Source: an uncultured Bacteroidia bacterium
Lineage (GTDB): Bacteria; Bacteroidota; Bacteroidia; Bacteroidales; UBA932
DNA length: 64,000 nt
Reading direction: 5' to 3'
Assembly: GCA_902773925.1 (NCBI GenBank)
Contig: CACYGI010000003.1
Coordinates: 62,001 to 126,000 of the forward strand
In this document: positions 44,716-52,290 of the stretch, piece after piece
How the letters are laid out: every line of letters starts with the position of its first letter
Position numbering within the stretch: the first letter of the stretch is position 1
Program-made: the position numbers and the translations under genes
Notes under the pieces: model-generated
What the model was told of the DNA's origin: nothing
The model's database searches: none
Seen by the model: only the letters and a program-made list of their open reading frames with translations

Positions 44716-45277
44716 TCTGACGGACCAGCAGCTGGTCGAAATGGCCGCCAAAGGCGACCAGCGTGCCTTCTCCCTGTTGCTTATGCGCTACAAGGACGCA
44801 CTCCTGCGTTTTGTGCTCAATATTGTCCCTGTTCTGGTCGATGCCGAGGATATCTGCCAGAAGAGTTTCGGCAAAGCTTTTATGAATATCGACCGCTACA
44901 ATCCGGCCTATGCCTTTTCGACCTGGCTTTACAATATCGCCCGCAATGAGTCTATCGACCACCTGCGGCGCAATCAGGACAGCATCGGCGCGGTTTCCAT
45001 TACGGATGACCCTAAGGTGCTGGATATTTCCGTTTCGGGAACGCCTGAGGAGCAGGTGATCGTGGATCAGGCCGTGGCGAGGATTGTCCGTGAGATAGGT
45101 CAGCTGCCCGAGCTGTATCGGGAGGTGGCCGAGCTTCGGTTTATCAAGGATTATGCTTACGAAGATATCTCTTCCGAGACCGGACTGGCCCTGGGCACGG
45201 TCAAGACCCGTATCCGCCGGGCTCGTGCGATGCTCGTAAAGACATTGGAGAAGACAGTCGATGAAACTGATAGATAA
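44687..45277 (+). CDS. ECF-type RNA polymerase sigma factor
   Basis: A 196-residue sigma-70 family protein with region 2 at about residues 25-95 (FVLNIVPVLVDAEDICQKSFGKAF, then STWLYNIARNESIDHLRR) and region 4 at about 130-190 (LPELYREVAELRFIKDYAYEDIS, GTVKTRIRRAR). There is no signal for an anti-sigma gene next to it. It begins inside polA and ends inside rsmG, so it is translationally embedded in a housekeeping operon. Regulon unknown. Confidence 0.9.
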   Translation: MEKTGSKPTDLTDQQLVEMAAKGDQRAFSLLLMRYKDALLRFVLNIVPVLVDAEDICQKSFGKAFMNIDRYNPAYAFSTWLYNIARNESIDHLRRNQDSIGAVSITDDPKVLDISVSGTPEEQVIVDQAVARIVREIGQLPELYREVAELRFIKDYAYEDISSETGLALGTVKTRIRRARAMLVKTLEKTVDETDR

Positions 45278-45881
45278 ATATTTTCCTGCTCTGCCGCAGG
45301 ATGCCCGCGAGATGTTTGCGCGCCTCGATCCGCTCTATCGTGAGTGGAACGCGAAGATCAACGTCATCTCGCGCAAGGATATCGATGCCCTTGAGGAGCA
45401 TCACATCCTGCATTCGCTGGCCATCGCCCGTGCCGTTGATTTCCCGGACGGGGCGCGGGTGCTGGATATCGGTACCGGCGGCGGTTTCCCCGGTATTCCG
45501 CTGGCCATCCTTTTTCCGAAGGTGGAGTTCGTGCTGTGTGATTCGATCGGAAAGAAGATCCGCGTGGCGCAGGCGGTTGCTACTGGCGTCGGCCTTTCTA
45601 ACGTGACCTGCATCAATTCGCGTGTGGAGACCGTTCCGGGCAGTTTCAATTTCGCTGTTTCGCGCGCTGTGGCGCCGCTGGACGAGCTGTACGGCTGGGT
45701 GAAGGGCCGCTTCTCGCGTTCGCTTGTCTGCCTCAAGGGCGGCGGAGTGGAGGAGGAGGCAGCCGCCTGCGTGCACCGTCACCATCTGGCCTACGGTCAG
45801 TTTACCTTCTGCCCCGTAAATATGTGGTTCGAGGAAGATTATTTCCTCGGCAAACAGGTTGTCATACTTTCAGCAAAATAA
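45261..45881 (+). CDS. rsmG: 16S rRNA (guanine-527 N7) methyltransferase RsmG
   Basis: Makes m7G527 in the small subunit, with SAM as donor. The 206-residue Rossmann methyltransferase has the SAM motif VLDIGTGGGFPGIPLA near residues 68-83 and an INVISRKD start typical of the family. It overlaps the sigma-factor gene by 17 nt. Confidence 0.95.
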   Translation: MKLIDKYFPALPQDAREMFARLDPLYREWNAKINVISRKDIDALEEHHILHSLAIARAVDFPDGARVLDIGTGGGFPGIPLAILFPKVEFVLCDSIGKKIRVAQAVATGVGLSNVTCINSRVETVPGSFNFAVSRAVAPLDELYGWVKGRFSRSLVCLKGGGVEEEAAACVHRHHLAYGQFTFCPVNMWFEEDYFLGKQVVILSAK

Positions 45882-45905
45882 TAATCAATCTTAAATATCA
45901 TACTT

Positions 45906-46661
45906 ATGAGAAAGAAAATCGTTGCCGGCAACTGGAAAATGAATACCACGGTTGCAGAAGGCGTAGCTCTTGCAAAGGCCCTCGTCGAGGCTCAGAATGG
46001 CGTCCCTGCGGATGTCCAGCTTATTATAGCTCCTCCCTTTACGCATCTGGTACCCGTCGGTGAAATTATCCGCGGGAGCCGCATTGCCCTTGGTGCGCAG
46101 AACTGCGCAAATCATACCTCCGGTGCATATACGGGCGAGGTTGCCGTGCCTATGATTGCCGGAGTCGGATGCCAGTATGTGATTCTTGGTCATTCGGAGC
46201 GCCGTCAGTATTACGGCGAGACTTCCGCCCTGCTTGTCGAGAAGATCCGTCTGGCCCTGGAGGGTGGACTCCGTCCGATTTTCTGCGTAGGTGAGAATCT
46301 TGACCAGCGTAATGCGGGCCGTCATTTCGACGTGGTTGGTTCGCAGGTCCGCGAAGTTCTATTCGAACTTACTGCGGAAGAAGCTTCTAAGTGTGTCGTT
46401 GCTTACGAGCCGGTCTGGGCTATCGGAACGGGCGTTACCGCTACCGCGGAGCAGGCTCAGGAGATTCACGCGTTCATCCGCGGAGAGCTTGCGAAGCATT
46501 TCGGCAAGGCCCTCTCTGATGATATGACCATCCTCTACGGCGGCAGCTGCAAGCCTTCCAATGCGAAGGAACTGTTTGCCTGCCCGGACATCGACGGTGG
46601 TCTGATCGGCGGAGCGGCACTCAAGGCTCCCGACTTTATCGCCATCGCGCAGTCCTATTAG
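45906..46661 (+). CDS. tpiA: triosephosphate isomerase
   Basis: Interconverts dihydroxyacetone phosphate and glyceraldehyde 3-phosphate. 251 residues with the N-terminal GNWKMN substrate lysine, catalytic histidine in VILGHSERR, catalytic glutamate in AYEPVWAIGTG and the phosphate-binding LYGGSCKPSN. Ends 2 nt before the convergent acyltransferase stop. Confidence 0.98.
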   Translation: MRKKIVAGNWKMNTTVAEGVALAKALVEAQNGVPADVQLIIAPPFTHLVPVGEIIRGSRIALGAQNCANHTSGAYTGEVAVPMIAGVGCQYVILGHSERRQYYGETSALLVEKIRLALEGGLRPIFCVGENLDQRNAGRHFDVVGSQVREVLFELTAEEASKCVVAYEPVWAIGTGVTATAEQAQEIHAFIRGELAKHFGKALSDDMTILYGGSCKPSNAKELFACPDIDGGLIGGAALKAPDFIAIAQSY

Positions 46662-46663
46662 TA

Positions 46664-47938
46664 TCAGGCGATACGGGTGGTAGTGAGGCTGTAAGTGATT
46701 CCGATTTCGCCCAGTAGGCGGATAAAGATCTGCTCGAAGCGGTCATCTACTATCTTGCGTGAGAGATGGAAGTGTACCTTGTCACCGAATACGGTGCAGG
46801 TACACGCTCCGCTGTTGCCTCTCTGCCGCCCGAGCACGAAGTCAACGAACTCGATATAGGGCTGCATCTGTTGCGGTACCTTGATCTCTCCCAGATTTGA
46901 AAGGGTCTGTGAGTAATAGCGGTCTCCGTGCAGCAGGTTGATGATATCTATGATCGGATGCTTCACCGACAGGGGCAGGCAGCGCACCAGAAGCTTCTCC
47001 TCAAGATGGACATTGGCGGCAATCTTGGGTTCGAGATTTTCCGTCAGCAGATCGTGCGCCTTCTGCGCCTTGACGTGGCTGACGATGCGCCGCAGGCTCC
47101 GTTCGCCGTATGCGGCATCAAAGCCGATATTGACGTACGATGCGAAATTGCGCAGCGTGCGGCTGCGGTAGATCGGACGAAGGTTGACCGGAACGGAAAC
47201 TTTCAGCGCCGAATGTTTGGCCTTCGGATCATTCAGGTACAGCTCCTGCAGCGAATAGAGCATCAGCGAAGTGAAGAGCTCGGTGGTCGAGCAGTCGAAT
47301 TTGCGGCAGGCAACGCGCACAGCCTCGCGGGGCATTTCCAGGCAGCTGTCGATAAGTCCGTCATTGCCAAGGGCGCGGCCCTTGATATGATATGCGTCCA
47401 CATTCTTCTCAAGCTGGCCTCTGCGGCCCGTAAAGACGGTCTTGAAGCTATCCTCCCATTCGCGGAAATCAGGTCTGTCCTCAGGGTTGAGCACCTGTCC
47501 GCTCCAGCCGATCTGGATGCCGTAGCGAAGGCGGAGATATTCGCCCGTCAGGGTGAGCAGGAACGTCATGGCTCCATTGCCGTCGGTCAATGCGTGGAAG
47601 ACGTCCAGCACGATGCGGCGGCCGTCTGCGCTCACGCGGTACAGCAGTCCGCCCTGGTCTGCCAGGCGGAAACGGTGCAGCGGCTTTAGCGGCCGGACCC
47701 TGGGCGAGCGGCCGGTCTGGCGCAGGTACCACCAGAACATTCCGCGCGCGAGCGTGCAGCGGAAAGTCGGGATACGCTCTGAAACGTGATTCAGCGCGGT
47801 CTGCAGGATGGTCTCATCTACCGTATCGCGCAGCGTGACGCTGATGCGGTAGAGCGAAGAATAGCGCTTGGTCATTGATGCCGGATAGATATTCGCGGCA
47901 TTGTCAAGTTGTAATTTATAAGGTATGGCGATCTGCAT
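46664..47938 (-). CDS. condensation/acetyltransferase-fold protein (alcohol acyltransferase-like)
   Basis: A 424-residue protein of the CoA-dependent acyltransferase/condensation-domain superfamily. The active-site motif appears as FHALTDGNGAM (general HxxxDG) near residue 130, and the second-half latch as PVNLRPIYRSRTLRNFASYV. This resembles PapA5, wax-ester synthase and alcohol acetyltransferase families, which join acyl-CoA to alcohols or amines. There is no carrier-protein or adenylation domain, so it is free-standing. The substrate is unknown. The start at 47938 follows a perfect -7 element by about 17 nt. Confidence 0.7.
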   Translation of the reverse strand: MQIAIPYKLQLDNAANIYPASMTKRYSSLYRISVTLRDTVDETILQTALNHVSERIPTFRCTLARGMFWWYLRQTGRSPRVRPLKPLHRFRLADQGGLLYRVSADGRRIVLDVFHALTDGNGAMTFLLTLTGEYLRLRYGIQIGWSGQVLNPEDRPDFREWEDSFKTVFTGRRGQLEKNVDAYHIKGRALGNDGLIDSCLEMPREAVRVACRKFDCSTTELFTSLMLYSLQELYLNDPKAKHSALKVSVPVNLRPIYRSRTLRNFASYVNIGFDAAYGERSLRRIVSHVKAQKAHDLLTENLEPKIAANVHLEEKLLVRCLPLSVKHPIIDIINLLHGDRYYSQTLSNLGEIKVPQQMQPYIEFVDFVLGRQRGNSGACTCTVFGDKVHFHLSRKIVDDRFEQIFIRLLGEIGITYSLTTTRIA

Positions 47939-47955
47939 TGCTTTTCGTTTTGTTG

Positions 47956-47963
47956 CAAAATTA
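47956..47963 (-). promoter_or_regulatory. -7 element of the acyltransferase gene
   Basis: The minus strand reads TAATTTTG, a perfect match. Confidence 0.5.
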
Positions 47964-47990
47964 CTTCGCACGCAGCGCCCCTCAAGAAAA

Positions 47991-48085
47991 TGTCACCTGT
48001 GACTAAAAAAGGTGACAGAAACGGCCATTTTGGGATGAAATGCACAAAAAAGTGACGGAAACGCCCTTGATGGACGGCCCGTCAC
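47991..48085. promoter_or_regulatory. cluster of GTGAC half-sites upstream of the acyltransferase promoter
   Basis: Five GTGAC/GTCAC pentamers fall in 95 bp: GTCAC 47992, GTGAC 47999, 48012, 48052 and GTCAC 48081. Two lie in near direct repeats (A6-GGTGACAGAAACG at 48005 and A6-GTGACGGAAACG at 48046), and TGTCACC/GGTGACA (47991-47997, 48011-48017) form an inverted pair. This looks like an operator array. Confidence 0.4.
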
Positions 48086-48114
48086 AACCGCTCGATTGAC
48101 GAATTCTGGCCGGA

Positions 48115-48462
48115 TTACTGCTTCGGTTTGCGGACGCGGTTGGGAATGTTCGCCGGCAGGACGATGGACAGCTCCATGAATCCGGCGTACTCATTCTGGT
48201 CATACCAGGGCGTCTGGAAGATGAGCTTCTTGAGGCCTTCTTTCTCTACCGTATATATATTGGTGCGGGGGTTGGCAAGCATATCGGCCAGCAGCGAACG
48301 CGCCGGTTCGGGATGGCAGTCGAGCACGTTTGCTCCTATGATATCCTTTTCGCCGGGTTTGATGAACGTCCGGCGCGACTTGCCGTTCATATCAAGGATG
48401 GTTCCGTCCTTAGCGCAGATGGTGACCGCAATGTCGGCACCTTCGAAATAATCTCTTTTCAT
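48115..48462 (-). CDS. small PAS-domain protein
   Basis: A 115-residue protein that is a single PAS fold (DIAVTICAKDGTILDMNGKSRRTF, then NVLDCHPEPARSLLADML and an IFQTPWYDQNEYAGFMELSIVL end). There is no kinase, HTH or GGDEF domain, so it would act as a free sensor or protein-interaction module. The conserved CH in LDCHPEP could bind a cofactor. Its promoter is back to back with the SDR gene. Family recognised; role unknown. Confidence 0.75.
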   Translation of the reverse strand: MKRDYFEGADIAVTICAKDGTILDMNGKSRRTFIKPGEKDIIGANVLDCHPEPARSLLADMLANPRTNIYTVEKEGLKKLIFQTPWYDQNEYAGFMELSIVLPANIPNRVRKPKQ

Positions 48463-48488
48463 TTGGTTTGAGCAGGTGTGATTGTCAG

Positions 48489-48506
48489 CAAATATACCTA
48501 AATTTG
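48489..48506. promoter_or_regulatory. back-to-back -7 elements for the PAS gene (minus) and SDR gene (plus)
   Basis: CAAATATA (48489-48496; TATATTTG on minus) and TAAATTTG (48499-48506) are separated by only two bases. Both match the consensus. Confidence 0.6.
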
Positions 48507-48530
48507 CCTTTAGCGACAAAAACAGTCAGG

Positions 48531-49352
48531 ATGAAGAGTAAAATAGTATTGATTACGGGCGCCAGCAGCGGAATAGGGTATGAAACCGCACGCCGTCTTG
48601 TGCTCCAGGGACATAAAGTGTATGGTGCAGCCCGTCGCACCGAGCTTATCGAACCTCTTTGCCAGTACAGGGTGGTGCCCATAGCGATGGATGTGACCGT
48701 GAGTGATTCGATGGATGCCGCAGTCCGGCGGATTATCGAGGAGGAAGGCCGCATCGATGTGCTTGTCAATAATGCCGGTTACGGCTATCTCGGCCCTGTG
48801 GAGACGGTGCCGCTCGAGGAGGCGCGCCGCCAGCTGGAGGTCAATCTCTTCGGTATGGCGTACCTGACTCAGCTTGTGCTGCCCTATATGCGCGAGAGGC
48901 ATTCGGGACATATCATCAATATTTCTTCCATTGCCGGCCGTGCGGTGATCCTGTTCGGCGGCTGGTACAATGTCTCCAAGTTTGCAGTCGAGGCTTTCAG
49001 CGACGCGCTGCGAATGGAGGTCGAGCCCTTCGGCATTCGCGTCAGCATCATCGAGCCGAGTGGCATCAAGACTCCCTGGGGCCTCATTGCCGCTGACAAT
49101 CTTGAGACTTCGGTGCAGGGGTCGGCTTATGAGAAGCAGGGTCTGCGGATGGCCGGGACGTTCCGCTGGGCTTATGGCTCCGACCTGATGTCCAAACCTG
49201 CAAGTGTCACTCGTTCGATCGTCAGTGCCGTCAATGCACGTCACCCCTCGACGCGCTACCATCCCGGCCTTGGCGCTCACACGATAATCTTCCTGCACTC
49301 CATTCTCCCCACCCGCCTCTGGGACTCCTTCGCCCGCCTGATCGGAAGGTAA
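48531..49352 (+). CDS. short-chain dehydrogenase/reductase
   Basis: A 273-residue NAD(P)-dependent SDR. The cofactor motif TGASSGIG is near residues 9-16, NNAGYG is present, the catalytic Ser in NISSIAG and YNVSK (YxxxK) follow. The C-terminal extension and general length fit the classical SDR group acting on lipids or steroid-like alcohols, but the substrate cannot be inferred. ATG at 48531 is chosen because the conserved nucleotide-binding strand follows directly. Confidence 0.88.
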   Translation: MKSKIVLITGASSGIGYETARRLVLQGHKVYGAARRTELIEPLCQYRVVPIAMDVTVSDSMDAAVRRIIEEEGRIDVLVNNAGYGYLGPVETVPLEEARRQLEVNLFGMAYLTQLVLPYMRERHSGHIINISSIAGRAVILFGGWYNVSKFAVEAFSDALRMEVEPFGIRVSIIEPSGIKTPWGLIAADNLETSVQGSAYEKQGLRMAGTFRWAYGSDLMSKPASVTRSIVSAVNARHPSTRYHPGLGAHTIIFLHSILPTRLWDSFARLIGR

Positions 49353-49379
49353 ATCCCAAAGAATGCTTTCTATTGCGCA

Positions 49380-49541
49380 TCAGATTATTTCAATGTGTAT
49401 CTCATCAAGTTTCTGAGTAAGTCCTTCTTCTAAAAAGCCGTCTCCATTTAACGAGATATAACCAACTGAATCAAGAAACTGAGTGACTGTGGGTCCTATG
49501 GTCAAAGATTTCCAATCCAGGTTGCAATGTCTTTCAGGACC
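49380..49541 (-). pseudogene. possible C-terminal fragment of a lost gene
   Basis: A minus-strand frame of 53 codons without an ATG ends at TGA 49382-49380. The peptide is protein-like (QFLDSVGYISLNGDGFLEE, then KLDEIHIEII) and overlaps the 3' end of the hydrolase gene in another frame. The local base composition is AT-rich like the hydrolase gene. It could be the tail of a gene that arrived with the hydrolase and was cut by a deletion. I cannot name it, and chance is possible. Confidence 0.3.
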
Positions 49542-50740
49542 TCAGGGGCAAATGTTTCTTCAATTTCTTTATACTCTTCGGGCCAGCCGGTCACACAATG
49601 CTGGAACAGGTGATTAAGTCCGTGGTAGACTTTGATCTCCGTATGGTGGGAGACAAATTTGCCACGACGATTCCTGGGAAGATTACCCTCAATAGAAGGA
49701 ATGTTCACCGCAGATTCGACCTGAATATCCTTGTCACCATTAAGGATAAGGGCAGGACAGCGAATCTGCCTGATATCCTGCACAGGATCATAATCTATGA
49801 AATAGTCCAGCCAGGGGTTGTTCTTGGCCTTAACTGCGCTTCGAACCTGTTCTCTTGTAACGGTCATGGTATGCCCCGCTTTCCTCAATGCATTAATATT
49901 CTGCAAGACAAGGATGCTGTCTCCCTGGACCCCCGGACCCGCGAGGCTCACAAGGAAATCCACCTTTTTTCTCGCACCGAGCATAAAGGCTATCTCTCCT
50001 CCTTCGCTGTGGCCAATAACGCCGATCTTTCCAAACTTACCCTTTGAACGAAGCAATTCAATACCAGCCAAGGCATCTTCCATAAAGACCTTGGTAGTGG
50101 CATTGGAAGCATCACCAGTTGATGATCCGACCCCACGATCGTCGTAGCGTAATGTCGCAATCCCGTGTCTGGCAAGATAGTCAGCGATTACCAGGAATGG
50201 CTTGTGGTCGAACACTTCTTCGTCCCTGTTCTGGAGTCCGCTGCCTGTAACCATGATTGCAACAGGTACTTTTTTCTTCCCGTTCCATCCTTCAGGGTAA
50301 ACAAGGGTTCCAGCCAATGTGGCATCTCCATTGGTGAATATGACTTCCTCCGTTTGGTAAGGAAATGGTGGTTTGGGAGTTTGGGGACGGTTTCTCACTA
50401 CTTCGAAGTGAGTAAGGATCAAAGGCAGGCTGAGACTCCCCTGCTTGAAACTTCCTTCAATCTTATCGTCTTGAAGCCTTCCGGAGAAAACCATGTCGAG
50501 TTGCTTGTTAGATACGCTCACTGAATCAGAAGACATGAATTCAACCATGGCTGGGATGTCAAAGGCGTCCTGGTCCGGGCTGTCCATGGTGCAGTTTTTT
50601 CCATTAAAATGGAATACAATGGTCAGTTTTGACGTTACTAAATCCAGTTCCCCTTTCCATGAACCCTTTATTTCCTGGGCTGTCAATTGCAGGCATGATA
50701 AAAGGAGAAATTGCACGAAAAAGACGAGTAAACGTTTCAT
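49502..50740 (-). CDS. alpha/beta hydrolase, exported
   Basis: A 412-residue protein with a signal peptide (MKRLLVFFVQFLLLSC; cleavage at TAQ or lipidation at Cys16). An N-terminal domain of about 110 residues (GSWKGELDLVTSKLTIVFHF) precedes an alpha/beta hydrolase with the oxyanion MVTGSGLQNRDEE, the nucleophile GHSEGG and an acid/His pair toward the end. Similar exported two-domain hydrolases occur in Bacteroidetes and gut clostridia as esterases. The gene is clearly more AT-rich than its neighbours and lacks a recognisable local promoter, suggesting acquisition. Confidence 0.82.
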   Translation of the reverse strand: MKRLLVFFVQFLLLSCLQLTAQEIKGSWKGELDLVTSKLTIVFHFNGKNCTMDSPDQDAFDIPAMVEFMSSDSVSVSNKQLDMVFSGRLQDDKIEGSFKQGSLSLPLILTHFEVVRNRPQTPKPPFPYQTEEVIFTNGDATLAGTLVYPEGWNGKKKVPVAIMVTGSGLQNRDEEVFDHKPFLVIADYLARHGIATLRYDDRGVGSSTGDASNATTKVFMEDALAGIELLRSKGKFGKIGVIGHSEGGEIAFMLGARKKVDFLVSLAGPGVQGDSILVLQNINALRKAGHTMTVTREQVRSAVKAKNNPWLDYFIDYDPVQDIRQIRCPALILNGDKDIQVESAVNIPSIEGNLPRNRRGKFVSHHTEIKVYHGLNHLFQHCVTGWPEEYKEIEETFAPEVLKDIATWIGNL

Positions 50741-50896
50741 ATCGTTTGTGTATTTTAATTGGAAGTGCAACAGATTTCAAAAAATGAAGTTAAATAATTA
50801 TTCAAAATAATCCAAATTCTTCCTGTAACCGAGAGACTTACAGGATAAGTGTGTATCCGTTGGTTCGCCGAAGAATCTACTCCTTTTTCAATCCCA

Positions 50897-50990
50897 GGGG
50901 GGCTGAGGTCGCTTCGTCCGAGCCGGGGAGGTTTATATACGAAGAAAGTCGCTGAAAAGCGACTTTCTGGGCGGTGCGGACGAGGCTCGA
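50897..50990 (+). repeat. 94-bp direct repeat, copy 1, with truncated tRNA-Asp 3' end
   Basis: Matches 51060-51153 over its full 94 nt apart from two substitutions near 50930 and a flipped hairpin. Its last 19 nt (50972-50990) equal the 3' end of tRNA-Asp, but the remaining tRNA is absent and a different hairpin (50990-51006) follows. The 24-nt hairpin at 50944-50967 is the exact reverse complement of that at 51107-51130. Confidence 0.85.
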
Positions 50991-51059
50991 GCCCGCTTCG
51001 CGGGCTGATTCGCGAGTCGTGTGTTTACCCCCCGCCGCCTTTAGGGCGGCTGCCCCCTT

Positions 51060-51153
51060 GGGGGGCTGAGGTCGCTTCGTCCGAGCCGGGGAAGTGTATA
51101 TACGAAGAAAGTCGCTTTTCAGCGACTTTCTGGGCGGTGCGGACGAGGCTCGA
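51060..51153 (+). repeat. 94-bp direct repeat, copy 2, running into intact tRNA-Asp
   Basis: Second copy of the repeat at 50897-50990. It ends inside the functional tRNA-Asp, covering the tRNA's 3' 19 nt and its downstream hairpin (51107-51130). Copies are separated by 69 nt that hold two further GC-rich hairpins (51033-51050 and 51053-51065). No coding sequence is seen between 50841 and 51134. Confidence 0.85.
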
Positions 51154-51209
51154 ACTCGCGACCTCCGGCGTGACAGGCCGGCATTCTAACCAGACTGAAC
51201 TACCGCACC
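51135..51209 (-). tRNA. tRNA-Asp (GTC)
   Basis: A 75-nt tRNA on the minus strand. Acceptor GGTGCGG pairs with CCGCACC, discriminator G, anticodon loop CTGTCAC (anticodon GTC) on a GCCGG/CCGGC-type stem, T-loop TTCGAGC. A hairpin with T-rich flank (51130-51107) just downstream acts as its likely terminator. CCA is not encoded. Confidence 0.96.
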
Positions 51210-51221
51210 GTTTTGGGACTG

Positions 51222-51252
51222 CAAATGTAGATAAATTCTCGGAAGTTCCAAA
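51222..51252 (-). promoter_or_regulatory. promoter of tRNA-Asp
   Basis: Minus strand TTTG (51252-51249), 19 nt, TACATTTG (51229-51222), both perfect and identical in -7 sequence to the tRNA-Leu promoter. It begins 2 nt after the rsmD stop codon. Confidence 0.72.
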
Positions 51253-51253
51253 A

Positions 51254-51811
51254 TTATTTTTCGCTTTTTTGCGCCTTATCGGTATCAAAGAAGCTGAAAT
51301 GCACGTTTCCGTATTTGCGTTCCTTGACGAACGCGGGATGGGTGGTGAATGAACAGGTGGCCGGGTGCTCGAAGATGAGCATCCCGCCAGGGGCGAAAAT
51401 GCTCGCAGCGAGAAGTTTTTCCGGTATGCCGGCAAATCCGTCCATATCGTACGGCGGATCTGCGAAAACCACGTCAAACCGCTTCGTACATATCTTCAGG
51501 AAATCGAAAACATTGTGGTGAACGACCTGCATGCCGCTGATGCCCAGCGAAGCTGCCGTGCGGCGGATGAACTGCACGTGCAGGGGATTCATCTCTACGG
51601 CCACGATATCCCGGCAACCGTGCGAGGCGAACTCGAACGAAATGCTTCCCGTTCCGGAAAACAGGTCCAGAAGCGAAACCACTTCGAAATCGATCTGGTT
51701 GGTAAGGATATTGAACAGGCCCTCCTTTGCAAAATCAGTCGTAGGCCGCGCCTTGTATCCGGCCGGCGGCATCACGGACTTGCCGCGAAGTGTTCCTCCG
51801 ATTATTCTCAT
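51254..51811 (-). CDS. rsmD: 16S rRNA (guanine-966 N2) methyltransferase RsmD
   Basis: Makes m2G966 in 16S rRNA using SAM. 185 residues from the ATG at 51811: MRIIGGTLRGKSV start, SAM motif LLDLFSGTGSISFE and the catalytic FADPPYDM (NPPY-type). It overlaps the DUF3822 gene by 4 nt (ATGA). Confidence 0.93.
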   Translation of the reverse strand: MRIIGGTLRGKSVMPPAGYKARPTTDFAKEGLFNILTNQIDFEVVSLLDLFSGTGSISFEFASHGCRDIVAVEMNPLHVQFIRRTAASLGISGMQVVHHNVFDFLKICTKRFDVVFADPPYDMDGFAGIPEKLLAASIFAPGGMLIFEHPATCSFTTHPAFVKERKYGNVHFSFFDTDKAQKSEK

Positions 51812-52287
51812 AGCTGATGAATCTTTTTGCCCTGGCGGCCCAGCTCGTCGCGAAGCTCCTTTGCCAGATTGCCGTAATGATGCCACTCCACATCGCTCAG
51901 CTTAACCTGGCAGGCTGCCACGGCCGAGAGCAGGAAATACAGCGCCGTTACGGCATCACGCGCAGGATAGGTATTGGCCAGCAGAAGATCGCCGCCCGAT
52001 GTGAGCACGATATGCAGGAGATCCCCGTCCCAGGCAAAAACGGCCCGCCTCACCGAAGCCTTTCGCCGCGGCGCTTCACTGCACAACCGTGCCGCACGGT
52101 CGAGCAGCATGGCAATGAGCGGCATCCGCACGCGTGATGGGGATGCATAAACAAGAACTGCCTTGAATCCAGGCAGTTCTTTGTGATATACTGATGCTGT
52201 CTCCTCGAGATGTACCGCGTCAGACAGTATCTTATGTGCTGTTTCCTCGCTGAAGAGGTGTTCCGGTACGAGTGTGTACGGATACAC
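51808..52287 (-). CDS. DUF3822 family protein, short form
   Basis: A 159-residue protein placed directly upstream of rsmD, where Bacteroidetes usually carry DUF3822, a predicted actin-like ATPase-fold family. The recognisable part is the C-terminal half (FAWDGDLLHIVLTSGGDLLLANTYPARDAVTALYFLL pattern with a LSDVEWHHYG end). Family members are usually longer (about 250-280 residues), so this one may lack N-terminal strands. Assignment rests partly on context. Function unknown. Confidence 0.65.
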   Translation of the reverse strand: MYPYTLVPEHLFSEETAHKILSDAVHLEETASVYHKELPGFKAVLVYASPSRVRMPLIAMLLDRAARLCSEAPRRKASVRRAVFAWDGDLLHIVLTSGGDLLLANTYPARDAVTALYFLLSAVAACQVKLSDVEWHHYGNLAKELRDELGRQGKKIHQL

Positions 52288-52290
52288 TGA

